A DNA stretch of 16,768 bases from Acanthamoeba castellanii str. Neff. Its lineage: Eukaryota > Discosea > Longamoebia > Acanthamoebidae. The stretch covers positions 3,380-20,147 of the forward strand of contig NW_004457667.1 in assembly GCF_000313135.1 (NCBI RefSeq). Direction: 5' to 3'. The position numbers and the translations under genes are program-made. The notes under the pieces are model-generated. The model had not been told where the DNA came from. It searched no databases and worked only from the letters and a program-made list of their open reading frames with translations. The first letter of the stretch is position 1. The number at the start of each line of letters is the position of its first letter. This document shows positions 1 to 8,219 of this stretch, piece after piece.

Positions 1-1
1 C

Positions 2-1753
2 GTCCCCGCCGGACACAGCGAAGCGGAGCTGGAGGAGGTCCTTTTCCCGCCGGACATCTACACGGAGGACAAGACCTACTGGGCCGACCTGCCCTACTTG
101 AAGAAGATGGCCTGGGTCAACCGCAAGAGCAACTCCGAGGCCTGGCGCGAGCTCAAGGTGCTCGGGAAGATGATCAAGAAGGACCCGCTGAGCCCCGTCG
201 CGTCCTACTTCGGTACCTACGTGCTCAACGGCCTGGGCCTGTTCGTCGAGGGCTTCACCCTGTTCTCGGTGGGCAACCTTGTGCCGCTCTTCAGCGCCGT
301 GTGGCCGCAGTGCTGGAAGAAGCATGAGGTGTGCGAGGAGGGCTGGATCCACGCCGTGGACTACCTCATGATCATAGGCATCGTGGTCGGCCAGATCATG
401 GTGGGCATCGAGGGCGACTGGATCGGTCGTCGCTTCGGCATGGTCCAGAACGCGCTCATCATGACCCTCGGCTCTGTCATGCTCACCGCCATGTGGGGCC
501 TCGACCTCAACGGCTGGGTCATCTGCTACGCGTGGAGTCTCTTCATCTACGGCCTCGGCGTCGGCGGCGAGTACCCGATGACCTCGACCCGCGCCATGGA
601 GGGCACCGACCAGGCCCCCACCTCGGGCGTCGAGGACCGCATGCACCGCGGCCGCTCCGTCTCGCTCGCATTCCTCATGCAGGGCTGGGGCCAGATCATC
701 AACCAGCTGGTGCTCATCCTCCTCCTGCTGGCCTTCAGCGGACCCGAGCCACCCTACGGTGCCTTCGCCGCGCAGTGGGTGTTCCGCCTGCAGTTCGGGT
801 TCATCGCGGTGTCGACCCTCTACCTGGCCTACCTGCGCTACTACAAGATGCAGTACCCCGAGGATAACGTGCTGCGCGACAGCAAGGAGCGGCTTAACAT
901 CTCGGGCTACGACGTCAAGTCGCTCAAGCTGTCGATGGGCCACTACTGGCACCGCGTGCTCGGCACGGCCGGGACGTGGTTCTGCAACGACTTCTTCTTC
1001 TACGGCAACAAGATCTTCGCGGGCGTCTTCATCGGCGTGATCACGGGCGGCAAGTCGACGCTCATGGTCTCGTGGCTCTACAACCTGCTCAACATTGGCG
1101 TGTCGCTGGTCGGCTACTACATGGCGGCGATCCTCATGGACCACAAGATGTACGGACGTAAGTGGATGCAGGCCAACGGCTTCGCGGCCGACTTCATCCT
1201 CTTCATCATCGCCGCCATCCTCTATAACGACCTCACCGAGGAGGGCGCCGGCATCCAGTGGTTCCAGTTCATCTACTTCTTCAGCTCCTTCTGGAACCAG
1301 TTCGGCCCCAACTCCACCACCTTCCTCCTCGCCGCCGAGGTCTTCCCCGCCTCGATCCGCGGCACCGCCCACGGCGTCTCGGCCGCCGTCGGCAAGCTCG
1401 GCGCCCTCGCCCCGGCCATCCTGTACCACTACATCGATAACCACACCAAGTTCTGGGTCGTCACCTGGTTCGGCCTCGCCGGCTGGATCATGACCCTGGT
1501 CTTGGTGCCCGACACGACGGGCCTCGACCTCCGCGAGCAGGAGCGCTACTGGCAGTACGTCATGGAGGGCCGCCGCAAGGACTACCACGGGGTGGCGGTG
1601 CACCCGCGCCACCTGAGCATGTGGGAGGTCTGGGTGGAGAGGCGCCACAAGGCCTACGACCCGGAGCTCGACCGCCAGCAGCGCATGGAGGACCTCAAGA
1701 ACGCCCGCATCGCGGACAAGTGCGAGCCCACCTTCATGGACAACGGCCTCTGA
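2..1753 (+). CDS. MFS transporter, phosphate:H+ symporter-like (5' partial)
   Basis: A major facilitator superfamily membrane transporter that probably moves phosphate or a phosphate ester with protons. The frame is open from base 2 with no stop upstream, so the true start lies outside the window; 583 residues are visible. Seen directly: the MFS loop 2-3 motif GDWIGRR near residues 138-144 of the fragment, then a GVGGEYPMTS segment resembling the GGDYPLS signature of PHO84/PHT1 carriers. In the C-terminal half, GPNSTTFLLAAEVFP followed by GTAHGVSAAVGKLGA matches the equivalent PHS-family block. Many hydrophobic segments alternate with short loops, and there is a long acidic loop after the fifth or sixth helix. 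No intron is needed over 1.75 kb, unlike every complete neighbour. The substrate is inferred from the family: inorganic phosphate is most likely, and glycerophosphodiesters are an alternative. Confidence 0.85.
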   Translation, partial: VPAGHSEAELEEVLFPPDIYTEDKTYWADLPYLKKMAWVNRKSNSEAWRELKVLGKMIKKDPLSPVASYFGTYVLNGLGLFVEGFTLFSVGNLVPLFSAVWPQCWKKHEVCEEGWIHAVDYLMIIGIVVGQIMVGIEGDWIGRRFGMVQNALIMTLGSVMLTAMWGLDLNGWVICYAWSLFIYGLGVGGEYPMTSTRAMEGTDQAPTSGVEDRMHRGRSVSLAFLMQGWGQIINQLVLILLLLAFSGPEPPYGAFAAQWVFRLQFGFIAVSTLYLAYLRYYKMQYPEDNVLRDSKERLNISGYDVKSLKLSMGHYWHRVLGTAGTWFCNDFFFYGNKIFAGVFIGVITGGKSTLMVSWLYNLLNIGVSLVGYYMAAILMDHKMYGRKWMQANGFAADFILFIIAAILYNDLTEEGAGIQWFQFIYFFSSFWNQFGPNSTTFLLAAEVFPASIRGTAHGVSAAVGKLGALAPAILYHYIDNHTKFWVVTWFGLAGWIMTLVLVPDTTGLDLREQERYWQYVMEGRRKDYHGVAVHPRHLSMWEVWVERRHKAYDPELDRQQRMEDLKNARIADKCEPTFMDNGL

Positions 1754-2699
1754 GCTCAGACCAGACCAGCGCCGCCCGCGCGCGTTGGTCTCTTGCTCTC
1801 TTCCGCTCTCGCACACGCACACGCACACGCACTCGCGCACGCGCACACACACGAAGGCGGACGCCGCCTCATTAAAATTTTGACCCAATCCGGGCCAATG
1901 GTGGTGTGGCGTGCCAGGTGTACGAGATACGTATGGTGGTGTCGTGTTGTGTTGTGTGGTTCGTACTTTAAATGTGTATGTGTAGTGTCCAGTCGTGTCA
2001 TGCTTAACTTCTAATCATCTCTGCTACCTCCGTTTGCGCGCAGTTAAATCAACCTGAACCATATCCTTGTGATCGTATGTTGTCGTTGTGTCTTGTGGTG
2101 GTGTTCTGCTTTTGTGTCGTGTCGTGTAGGTCGTCTTGCGTTGGGGTGTGTGTAAATTGGCATTTCGCGTGTCGTTGGGCGTGTAGTGTGGTGGGCGTGG
2201 TTCGTGTCGTTTCGTTGCTCTTGGGCGTGTGCGTTTCTGTGTGGAGGTTTCTGACCTGCACGGCTGTTTCGTTAGCCTCACCCCCTCATTTCAATAGCAG
2301 GTAGGTACTACGAACAGAAGAACGAACAAGTCGCTAGCGGATTCCAAACGAACAGAGAACACGACCGGCAAGAGGGTGCTCACCTGTCGTGGTCGCAGGA
2401 TCACTGTCCACCTCGATGAGTGCGATCGGTGTGGTACTTTGTCCCCCCCTCCTGGTGCTTGGTGGGTATTCTGCCGAACTTCGGCTGTGGAATGACAAGA
2501 ATAAAGTGCCATTTGTTGCTTCGAGCATCGCAGCAGTGCCTCCCCACACAACACAGCAGTTCCAGGTAGAAGGATGTGCGTGTGGTTCCCCAACTTCCCT
2601 CTTCGGTCAGTTCGGTCTCCTCTCACTGTTTCGCCTTGACGAGTGCGACCACGATTGAATCCATCCTCTTCGTTTCCACTTCTTTCGGATTGCGGGAGA
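1754..2699. other. Intergenic region, GT/CA-rich
   Basis: This 946-base stretch separates the transporter stop from the phosphatase ATG. It starts with a CA/GC microsatellite and has an ATTAAA at 1871-1876 that could serve as the transporter's polyadenylation signal. From about 1900 to 2280 it is rich in GTGT/GTCGTGT strings and has no reading frame with the codon bias of the neighbouring exons. The 2300-2699 part presumably holds the phosphatase promoter and 5' UTR. A small non-homologous upstream exon of the phosphatase cannot be ruled out. Confidence 0.5.
1811..1852. repeat. CA/CG dinucleotide-type microsatellite
   Basis: Alternating purine-pyrimidine tract of imperfect CACACG and CGCACA units just after the transporter stop, probably in its 3' UTR. 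Sequences of this kind can adopt Z-DNA, but nothing here shows a function. Confidence 0.7.
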
Positions 2700-3779
2700 A
2701 TGAGGGAGCACCTTCTAGCTTCGTCACCGCCCGTGACTTCGGGGGCTTCTCAGCCGCAGCCAGCAGGTTCCACCACCATCTCACAAGCTCCATCTACATG
2801 CTCTGCCACGCCAGAAGACGGCAATCTACAGTTTGCGTTCGAGATCGATCGTGTGCCAAAACTTCCCGACTCGCCGCCACATTCTACAAATCAAGCACCT
2901 CGACGTCGAAGGCGAAGCTCGACAACTTCCCGCAGAGGCTCCAACTCGAAAAGCCAGAGCCCGAATGGATTCAACAATTGGGAAGCCTTCTACACCTACT
3001 ACAAGGCCAAGATCGAGGCCAGACGGCGTACCGTTGTGGAAGAGCTCAAGCTCGAGGCCCACATAGCGGCCTTGTTCACCCCACCCACGTCCTACAACGG
3101 CAGCGAACGCGCGTCGGCCATCGACGGACGTCTCTTCTTGGGCAGCGCCTGCTCAGCGCAGGATCCGCTGTGGTTGCAGGAAAATCAGATCACCCATATA
3201 CTCAACGTCGCCGACGAGGTGGGACTCAATGAAACCGTGCTCCAGGGCTCGGGCATCGTATACCGCTGGCTAAGCATTGCCGACCGTACGTTCCATTTCG
3301 CTCTCAATTTCGATTTGTTTCCACATCCAGAAAGAATCTCCTTCCATTTCGATTCAACTTCGACCTCAACTTGGCTCTCTGCAGATTGCGAGTTTGACAT
3401 TCGCGGCCAGTTCGACGCCGCCTTCGAGTTCATCCTTTCGGCTTACCAACTGGGCGGTCGTGTCCTCGTGCACTGCGCCGCTGGCGTGTCTCGTTCGGCC
3501 ACCATCGCGATCGTACGTTCGCACGCACATGCTTGTTCGGCTATGACGCGTGCTCATATCGTTCATCCCTCCTTGTCTCGTCTTCTCCACTAGGCCTTTA
3601 TCATGCACTACGAGAAGCTGCAACTGAGAGAGGCCCTCTTGCTGGTGCGTGAGAAGCGGCCCTTCGTGTACCCCAACCGAGGCTTCTTTGTGGCGCTATT
3701 CAACTTCGAGGAGGAGCTCTTCTCTGCGAACAGCCTCCCGCGAACCGCCCTCGACGTGCACGAGGAGGCCTTGGCGTGA
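2700..3779 (+). CDS. Dual-specificity protein phosphatase
   Basis: A cysteine-based dual-specificity phosphatase acting on phospho-Ser/Thr/Tyr (or another phosphoester). Exons: 2700-3285, 3385-3512, 3594-3779, giving 299 residues; both introns begin GTACGT and end in AG. Removing the first intron restores IADHCEFDIR, which carries the general-acid Asp (D195). The catalytic loop HCAAGVSRSAT follows, with Cys226 and Arg232. Residues 1-75 are Ser/Pro-rich with an Arg patch and look disordered. A helical segment (about 100-125) precedes the domain start at DGRLFLGSA and the family-typical ILNVADE. ATG 2700 is the first in-frame ATG of the exon, but an upstream exon is possible because homology begins well downstream. 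The first intron is 99 nt with no stop, so retention would keep the frame open. The physiological substrate cannot be told. Confidence 0.85.
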
Positions 3780-3824
3780 TGCACGCCGCAGCCTCTCTTC
3801 TTCTTGTGCGTGTAAATATGTCTA

Positions 3825-3830
3825 AATAAA
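3825..3830 (+). terminator. AATAAA polyadenylation signal of the phosphatase gene
   Basis: Canonical AATAAA 46 bases after the phosphatase stop and 57 bases before the next ATG. The CSA promoter must therefore overlap or directly abut this 3' end. Confidence 0.6.
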
Positions 3831-3886
3831 ATGGTAAAAACAAATAAAAAGAAATCATCATTATTTATTTGGATGTTGGCGAAGGG

Positions 3887-5763
3887 ATGTTGAGGTGGTT
3901 GGCAAGCAGGGAGACGGGAGAGGTGGCACCTCAGGCGATGGCGCGTGCAGAGGCCGCGCGGAGAGCCTACGACCTCGACCTGAGCGGCAAGCGTGAGATC
4001 ACCAGCGCAAATCATGCCGCCTTCACCTCCCTCGCCATCGACCTCGTAGAAGCCCGCTAGTACGTGCACACTCATGCCCGCCTACAAAGACGACCCTGGT
4101 TCAATCCAGCTGAACTTGAAACGTGATGCATCACAAAGCTTGCTGGCCGGTGCTGGAGATGGAACGATTTCGGTGTTCGATTTGCACCAATTTGGTGGCA
4201 ACCCACGACGACGTGCCGCTATAACGCCCCTCTTCCTCGCCAAGCGAGGTGGGTACGTTCCACCTCCACCATTCAAAATGCCACCCCCATCTCTAGACGT
4301 TGCTCACAGTGGGCACGGCTTGCGCGCTGGCCCAGGCACACGCATGGCGTGTCGAGCATAGCCTGGTACACGCACGACACGGGCATGTTTTTCTCGGGCT
4401 CCTTCGACCACAAGGTCAACGCGTGGGACACCAACGCGCAACGGGTACCCTTTCTCCATCACCCCCAAGCGATCAACCACCTGCTCCTCCTCAACCGTGT
4501 GGTGTGTGTCGTGTGTGTGTGGTGTGTGTCGTGTGTGTCGTGTTGTGAAGGTGGTGTGCCAGTTCGAGATGCCGTTGCCGGTGTACAGCATATCACTGTC
4601 GCCCATCGCCACGCGACACGCCCTCGTGGCTGCTGGGTCGGGCGACCAAAAGGTGCGCCTGTGCGACCCTATGACCGGCGGCAGCACGCATTGCCTCCTC
4701 GGTACCTCCTGACACGACACGACACGACACGACACGACACGACACGACACGACACGACACACGTGACACACAACACGGACTGACGGTTGATTGGACAGGG
4801 CACCGAGAGGCGATTCTGGCCGTGCAGTGGTCGCCCACCAACGAGTACCTTCTGGCCAGCGCGTCGGTGGACAAGACGATTCGGCTGTGGGACATTCGGC
4901 GATCGGGCTGCCTGCTGTCGCTCGACCAACACAACAGTCAGACGGCCTTGGAGACCAACCGAACACTGCGACTCAGTACGCGCGGCCGTGCGCGCTGTGC
5001 ATGAAGTTTCTGCACAAGACACTGATTGCTGCGTGTGCGCGTACGTGTGCGTGTGCGTGTGCGTGACAACAGAAAACGTGAGCGCCAAGGGCGGCGCGCC
5101 GACGTCGGTGACGGCACACGACGAGCCCGTCACTTCCCTGTGTTGGTCCCCCGACGGTCTCTTCCTGTACAGTTCCGGCAAGGACAACAAGATACACATG
5201 TGGAACGCCGACACCGGCAGAAACACGCTGGTACACTCCTCTTGTGCGTGTGTGTGATGAACGTGTGTCGTGCGCGTGCGGCACTCACGCGTGCGGTGTG
5301 GGAGGGGCTGTAGGTCAATTTTGCAGGGGTCAAGAATGCGGCGGAGAAGGGGAGTCAGATGGCGATATCGTCGGACGGGCAGGTGCTCTACCACCCCAAC
5401 GGGTCGGACATCCTCGCGCTCGAGGCCCACACCGGGCGCACCCTCAGCCTGCTACGCGGCCACTTTGACAAGGTCAACTGCTGCGTCTTTCATCCGCACC
5501 TCCAGGTACTCCTCCCCTGCGCGCACTCGTGCGACAAAGGCGCCAACTCAACACACACACACCATACACGACAGGAATTGTACAGCGGAGGCAATGACAA
5601 CCAACTGTTGTGTTGGGTGCCGAGCATGGATGAGGCGGAGCTGGTGGAGGATGAGGCCACAGACGAGGGCGACGAACGACAACAGTCATCATCAGCAGCA
5701 CACACCCAGGATGTCGACGGAGACGCCTGGAGCGACGAAGAGGAAGACGAGATGGACGGCTGA
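3887..5763 (+). CDS. ERCC8: CSA/ERCC8 WD40 protein, DNA excision repair
   Basis: Orthologue of Cockayne syndrome protein A, the WD40 substrate receptor of the DDB1-CUL4 ubiquitin ligase in transcription-coupled nucleotide excision repair (nuclear). Exons: 3887-4059, 4139-4252, 4336-4444, 4551-4701, 4799-4975, 5073-5230, 5314-5505, 5575-5763. They splice to 420 residues; human CSA has 396. All seven introns begin GTAC and the phases agree. Seen: N-terminal [11 protein letters not shown], then [12 protein letters not shown], a DWD-type IRLWDIRR followed by [35 protein letters not shown], and a Ser/Asp/Glu-rich tail containing [10 protein letters not shown]. This order matches CSA end to end, which is why ATG 3887 is chosen. 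Intron 4 is mostly a GACAC repeat. Intron 7 (69 nt) is in frame and stop-free. The general transcription factor TFIIB lies next downstream. Confidence 0.93.
4711..4760 (+). repeat. GACAC pentanucleotide repeat, 10 units, in CSA intron 4
   Basis: Ten perfect tandem GACAC units fill half of the 97-nt intron 4702-4798. The repeat sits between the GTACCT donor and the acceptor. It is an obvious candidate for length variation between strains. Confidence 0.95.
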
Positions 5764-5970
5764 ACGTTCGGCCAAAGAGAGGAAAAAAATCAAAACACAA
5801 TTTTCGGTGAAACCAGCCTGGTCCCATAACGGCAGCGGACAAGCTCAGACATAAAGCTGGAGAGGCCGCACAGCCAAGGCATCACACCCAGCCCCTGGCG
5901 TCGGCGGAAAGTTTGAGGCGAGAAGAGAAGGTTGCCAAGTGGCGCGTAGGCAAGCAGTCAGAAGGACTGG

Positions 5971-7291
5971 ATGAACGTGTCGGTTGAAGCGGGTATGGAG
6001 ATGATGACGCTCCCATCTACAGACTTCCAACCCAGATGGGACCAATGGTTCGCTCAGGACGTGTGTCACGACTGCGGGACCAGCGACTTCATTGAGGGTA
6101 CATTGCATGCGATGCGTGCACGCCTGCATTGGTGTCTTCATTGTTTGGGGGGGAGGGGTGAGAGGTAGAGGAGTTGTCGCGGATGATCCCCTCCTTCTCT
6201 CCTGTGTGGCACACATGTAGACTTTGCATCGGGCGACACCATCTGCCTACAGTGCGGTCTGGTGGTGCCCGACCGCATCATAGACACGCGCTCCGAGTGG
6301 CGCAACTTCGCTGACAACGAAGGCGACGACCCGAGTCGCGCCAGTCGGGCTGATGAGTCGCTGCCTTCGGGCGGCCTCGGCTGCAACATCGCCACCAGTC
6401 CCCCCGCGCAGTCTGCCGTCAGTCAGACCACCACGCTCCGCCGTCCTGGCAGCGGCGGCACCCAGCTGGCCCGGCTGCAGGCCCGCAGCCAGACCGACAA
6501 AGATGACCGCAAGGTCCTCTCGGGCTACGCCACTCTCTCGCACATCGCGGACCTGATCGCTCTGCCCGAGAAGATCAGGGTACAGTTTTGTAGTTGTAGA
6601 CTCACTCACTGATGCTTGATCATTCATGCATAACATCGACATGTTGTGGTGGGCACATCAGCTGATCGCCAAGGAGATGTACTCGGCGTTTGCGGCCAAG
6701 CGGCGGAAGATGCTGTTCAAGAAGAACGCACTGGAGGCGGCGGTCATCTACATGGCCTGCAGGGAGGCCAAGGTGCCGCGCACCTTCAAAGAGCTGGCCG
6801 GGCACACCGACCTCGCCGACAAGGACATCCGCCACTACTACAACATGCTCAAGAAGGCCCTCCCCGCCTCCGAGCAGCAGATCCGCAGCGCCACAGCCGG
6901 TTCAGACCTCGTCGTACGCGTCACCATCATCATTACCATCATCATCACCATCATCGCCATCATCACCATCATCGTCAGTGAGCTAACACTATGCGCACAG
7001 AACCGGTTCTGTTCGAAGCTGAGGCTGTCGCATGCGGTGGTGAGCCTGGCGATGGCGATCGCCGACCGGGCTGCTGGGTTGCTGGAGGGCAAGAGGCCGT
7101 CGTCGATCGCGGCGGGGGCCATCCTGCTGGCCTCCAAGCTGAAGGGCGAGTCGAGATCGCCGCAGGACATCGCCCAGGCGGCCTCCATCTCCGCCGCCAC
7201 CGTGAGCAACATCTACAAGCAGCTCATCGACAACCAGGCCACCGTCCTGCCGCCAGGAGTAAGTAGTACACCAACACCGCCTCGCTTCTAG
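5971..7291 (+). CDS. GTF2B: Transcription initiation factor TFIIB
   Basis: General RNA polymerase II factor that bridges TBP-bound promoter DNA and polymerase. Exons: 5971-6097, 6221-6579, 6662-6913, 7001-7291, giving 342 residues (human 316). Seen: a zinc ribbon with Cys32, Cys35, Cys51 and Cys54, split by intron 1; the metal site is Cys-x2-Cys where human has Cys-x2-His. The reader/linker segment DTRSEWRNF...DPSR follows, then two cyclin folds. The first has VIYMACREAKVPRTFKEL; the second has NRFCSKLRLS, SSIAAGAILLAS and SAATVSNIYKQL. The first ATG gives about 30 residues before the ribbon. Intron 3 (87 nt, CAT-rich) is open and in frame. A GTAAGT at 7259 just before the stop leaves a further splice possible, so the last dozen residues are less sure. 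Confidence 0.93.
6922..6973 (+). repeat. CAT-type trinucleotide tract in TFIIB intron 3
   Basis: Imperfect (CAT)n with CAC interruptions inside the 87-nt intron 6914-7000. In frame it would encode Ile/Thr-rich sequence with no family counterpart between SDLV and NRFC, which supports its being spliced out. Confidence 0.75.
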
Positions 7292-7307
7292 TAGCTAGGG
7301 CTTGATC

Positions 7308-7335
7308 CTCTCTACATGAAGAAACGTGTAGAGAG
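7308..7335. terminator. 9-bp perfect hairpin between convergent genes
   Basis: CTCTCTACA at 7308-7316 and its reverse complement TGTAGAGAG at 7327-7335 enclose a 10-nt loop. It lies in the 77-bp gap between the TFIIB stop and the stop of the minus-strand gene. It would form in both transcripts, so it could mark or separate the two 3' ends. The function is inferred from position only. Confidence 0.35.
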
Positions 7336-7368
7336 TTGCACATAGGCATAAAAAGATGATGGAGGTGT

Positions 7369-7947
7369 TTAGGAAGAGGGCGATGATGGAGTGGAAGCGA
7401 GAAGGGTGGTGGTCTGCGCGTGCAGCTGCCACAGGCGCCGGGCCACGCCATCCACGGCCGCGCGTCGCTTGGCCACTTCCACACGCAAGGCCTCTCGTCG
7501 CTCCTCCAGCTCCCGCAGCTGAAGACGTAGCAACGAATAAGTAAAATGATAAATAGAATTAAACAATAAAAAGGCTGTGACTAAGTTATTTATTTATTTA
7601 TTATCTATTATTTGGTTATTTACGCGTACCGTGTCCTGATGTGCTTCGTGTGCGGTGCCGGGCGAGATGTCGGCTGAAGATGAAGAGGATGACTCCACGG
7701 CGAGAGCGGCGAGTAGTGGGAGGGTGGCGGCATGTCGAGCAGCGGAGGCCGACGCAGCGCCCTCCATTTCTGCTTGAGTTGACGCGCCCCCTTCCGCTTC
7801 CATGTCACTGCTGGTGTCGGCGGAACCCGGGCGAGAGGCAGGCACCGGCGCCGAAGCCAGCTTGAGGAGCCTCATGAGCGCTGCCATCGCCGCATCGACC
7901 GCATCTCGGCCCTCCAGTGCCGCTTTGCTCCTCCCTCGTTCTTCCAT
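7369..7947 (-). CDS. Unrecognised protein with charged helical C-terminus
   Basis: Not recognised. Model: exon 1 from ATG 7947 down to 7630, a 111-nt AT-rich intron (GTACGC donor, TTCAG acceptor), exon 2 7518-7369; total 155 residues. Seen: an acidic/basic N-terminal helix (MEERGRSKAAL), an Ala/Ser-rich low-complexity middle with a run of serines, and a C-terminal helix rich in Leu, Arg and Glu (LRELEERREALRVEVAKRR), plausibly a coiled coil. It ends in a Ser/Pro tail. Codon bias matches the neighbours, so the gene is likely real. The C-terminal helix faintly recalls Mediator subunit 30, but this is only a guess. A splice acceptor-like TTTGTGGCAG just before the ATG means an upstream exon is possible. 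It converges with TFIIB and follows the valyl-tRNA synthetase 3' end closely. Confidence 0.55.
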
Positions 7948-8004
7948 CTCTGCCTGCCACAAAACAAGGTTGCACCCGATTTCTTTTTTCTTTTTGTCTT
8001 TCTT

Positions 8005-8010
8005 TTTATT
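8005..8010 (-). terminator. AATAAA polyadenylation signal of valyl-tRNA synthetase
   Basis: On the minus strand AATAAA lies 210 bases after the synthetase stop and 58 bases before the ATG of the next minus-strand gene. It is embedded in a stretch that is purine-rich on that strand. The assignment rests on position only. Confidence 0.45.
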
Positions 8011-8219
8011 TTACCAAGAAGGTCGCGAACAACAACAAGAAGGGTGGGTGGTGCTGCTATGTATAAAGTGTATTCAAGGGTATCTTCACCAACAAACTGG
8101 TGGGCTGCACAAAAGGAATCGAGAGGGAACGAGGTGGCGACGATGGTTGGTGGTGGTCCGCTCACAAAGAGACGGCAAGCAGCTGCAACTTCGTGGCTCC
8201 GGAGGGCGGTGACTGGACT

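Noticed and set aside
331..1493. Long overlapping frames within the transporter gene
   Set aside because: These are out-of-frame shadows caused by the GC-rich codon bias; only the frame from base 2 shows transporter motifs.
1793..2304. Short open frames on both strands of the GT/CA-rich intergenic region
   Set aside because: They consist of repetitive Cys/Val/Arg or His/Thr strings from low-complexity DNA, lack the GC3 bias of real exons and match no family.
2643..2700. Phosphatase start upstream of ATG 2700
   Set aside because: The upstream in-frame stretch begins at a GTG, not an ATG, and nothing in it looks conserved.
4253..4335. Using GTGGGT at 4249 as the CSA intron 2 donor
   Set aside because: It breaks the reading phase with exon 3, whereas GTACGT at 4253 keeps the frame and matches the local donor pattern.
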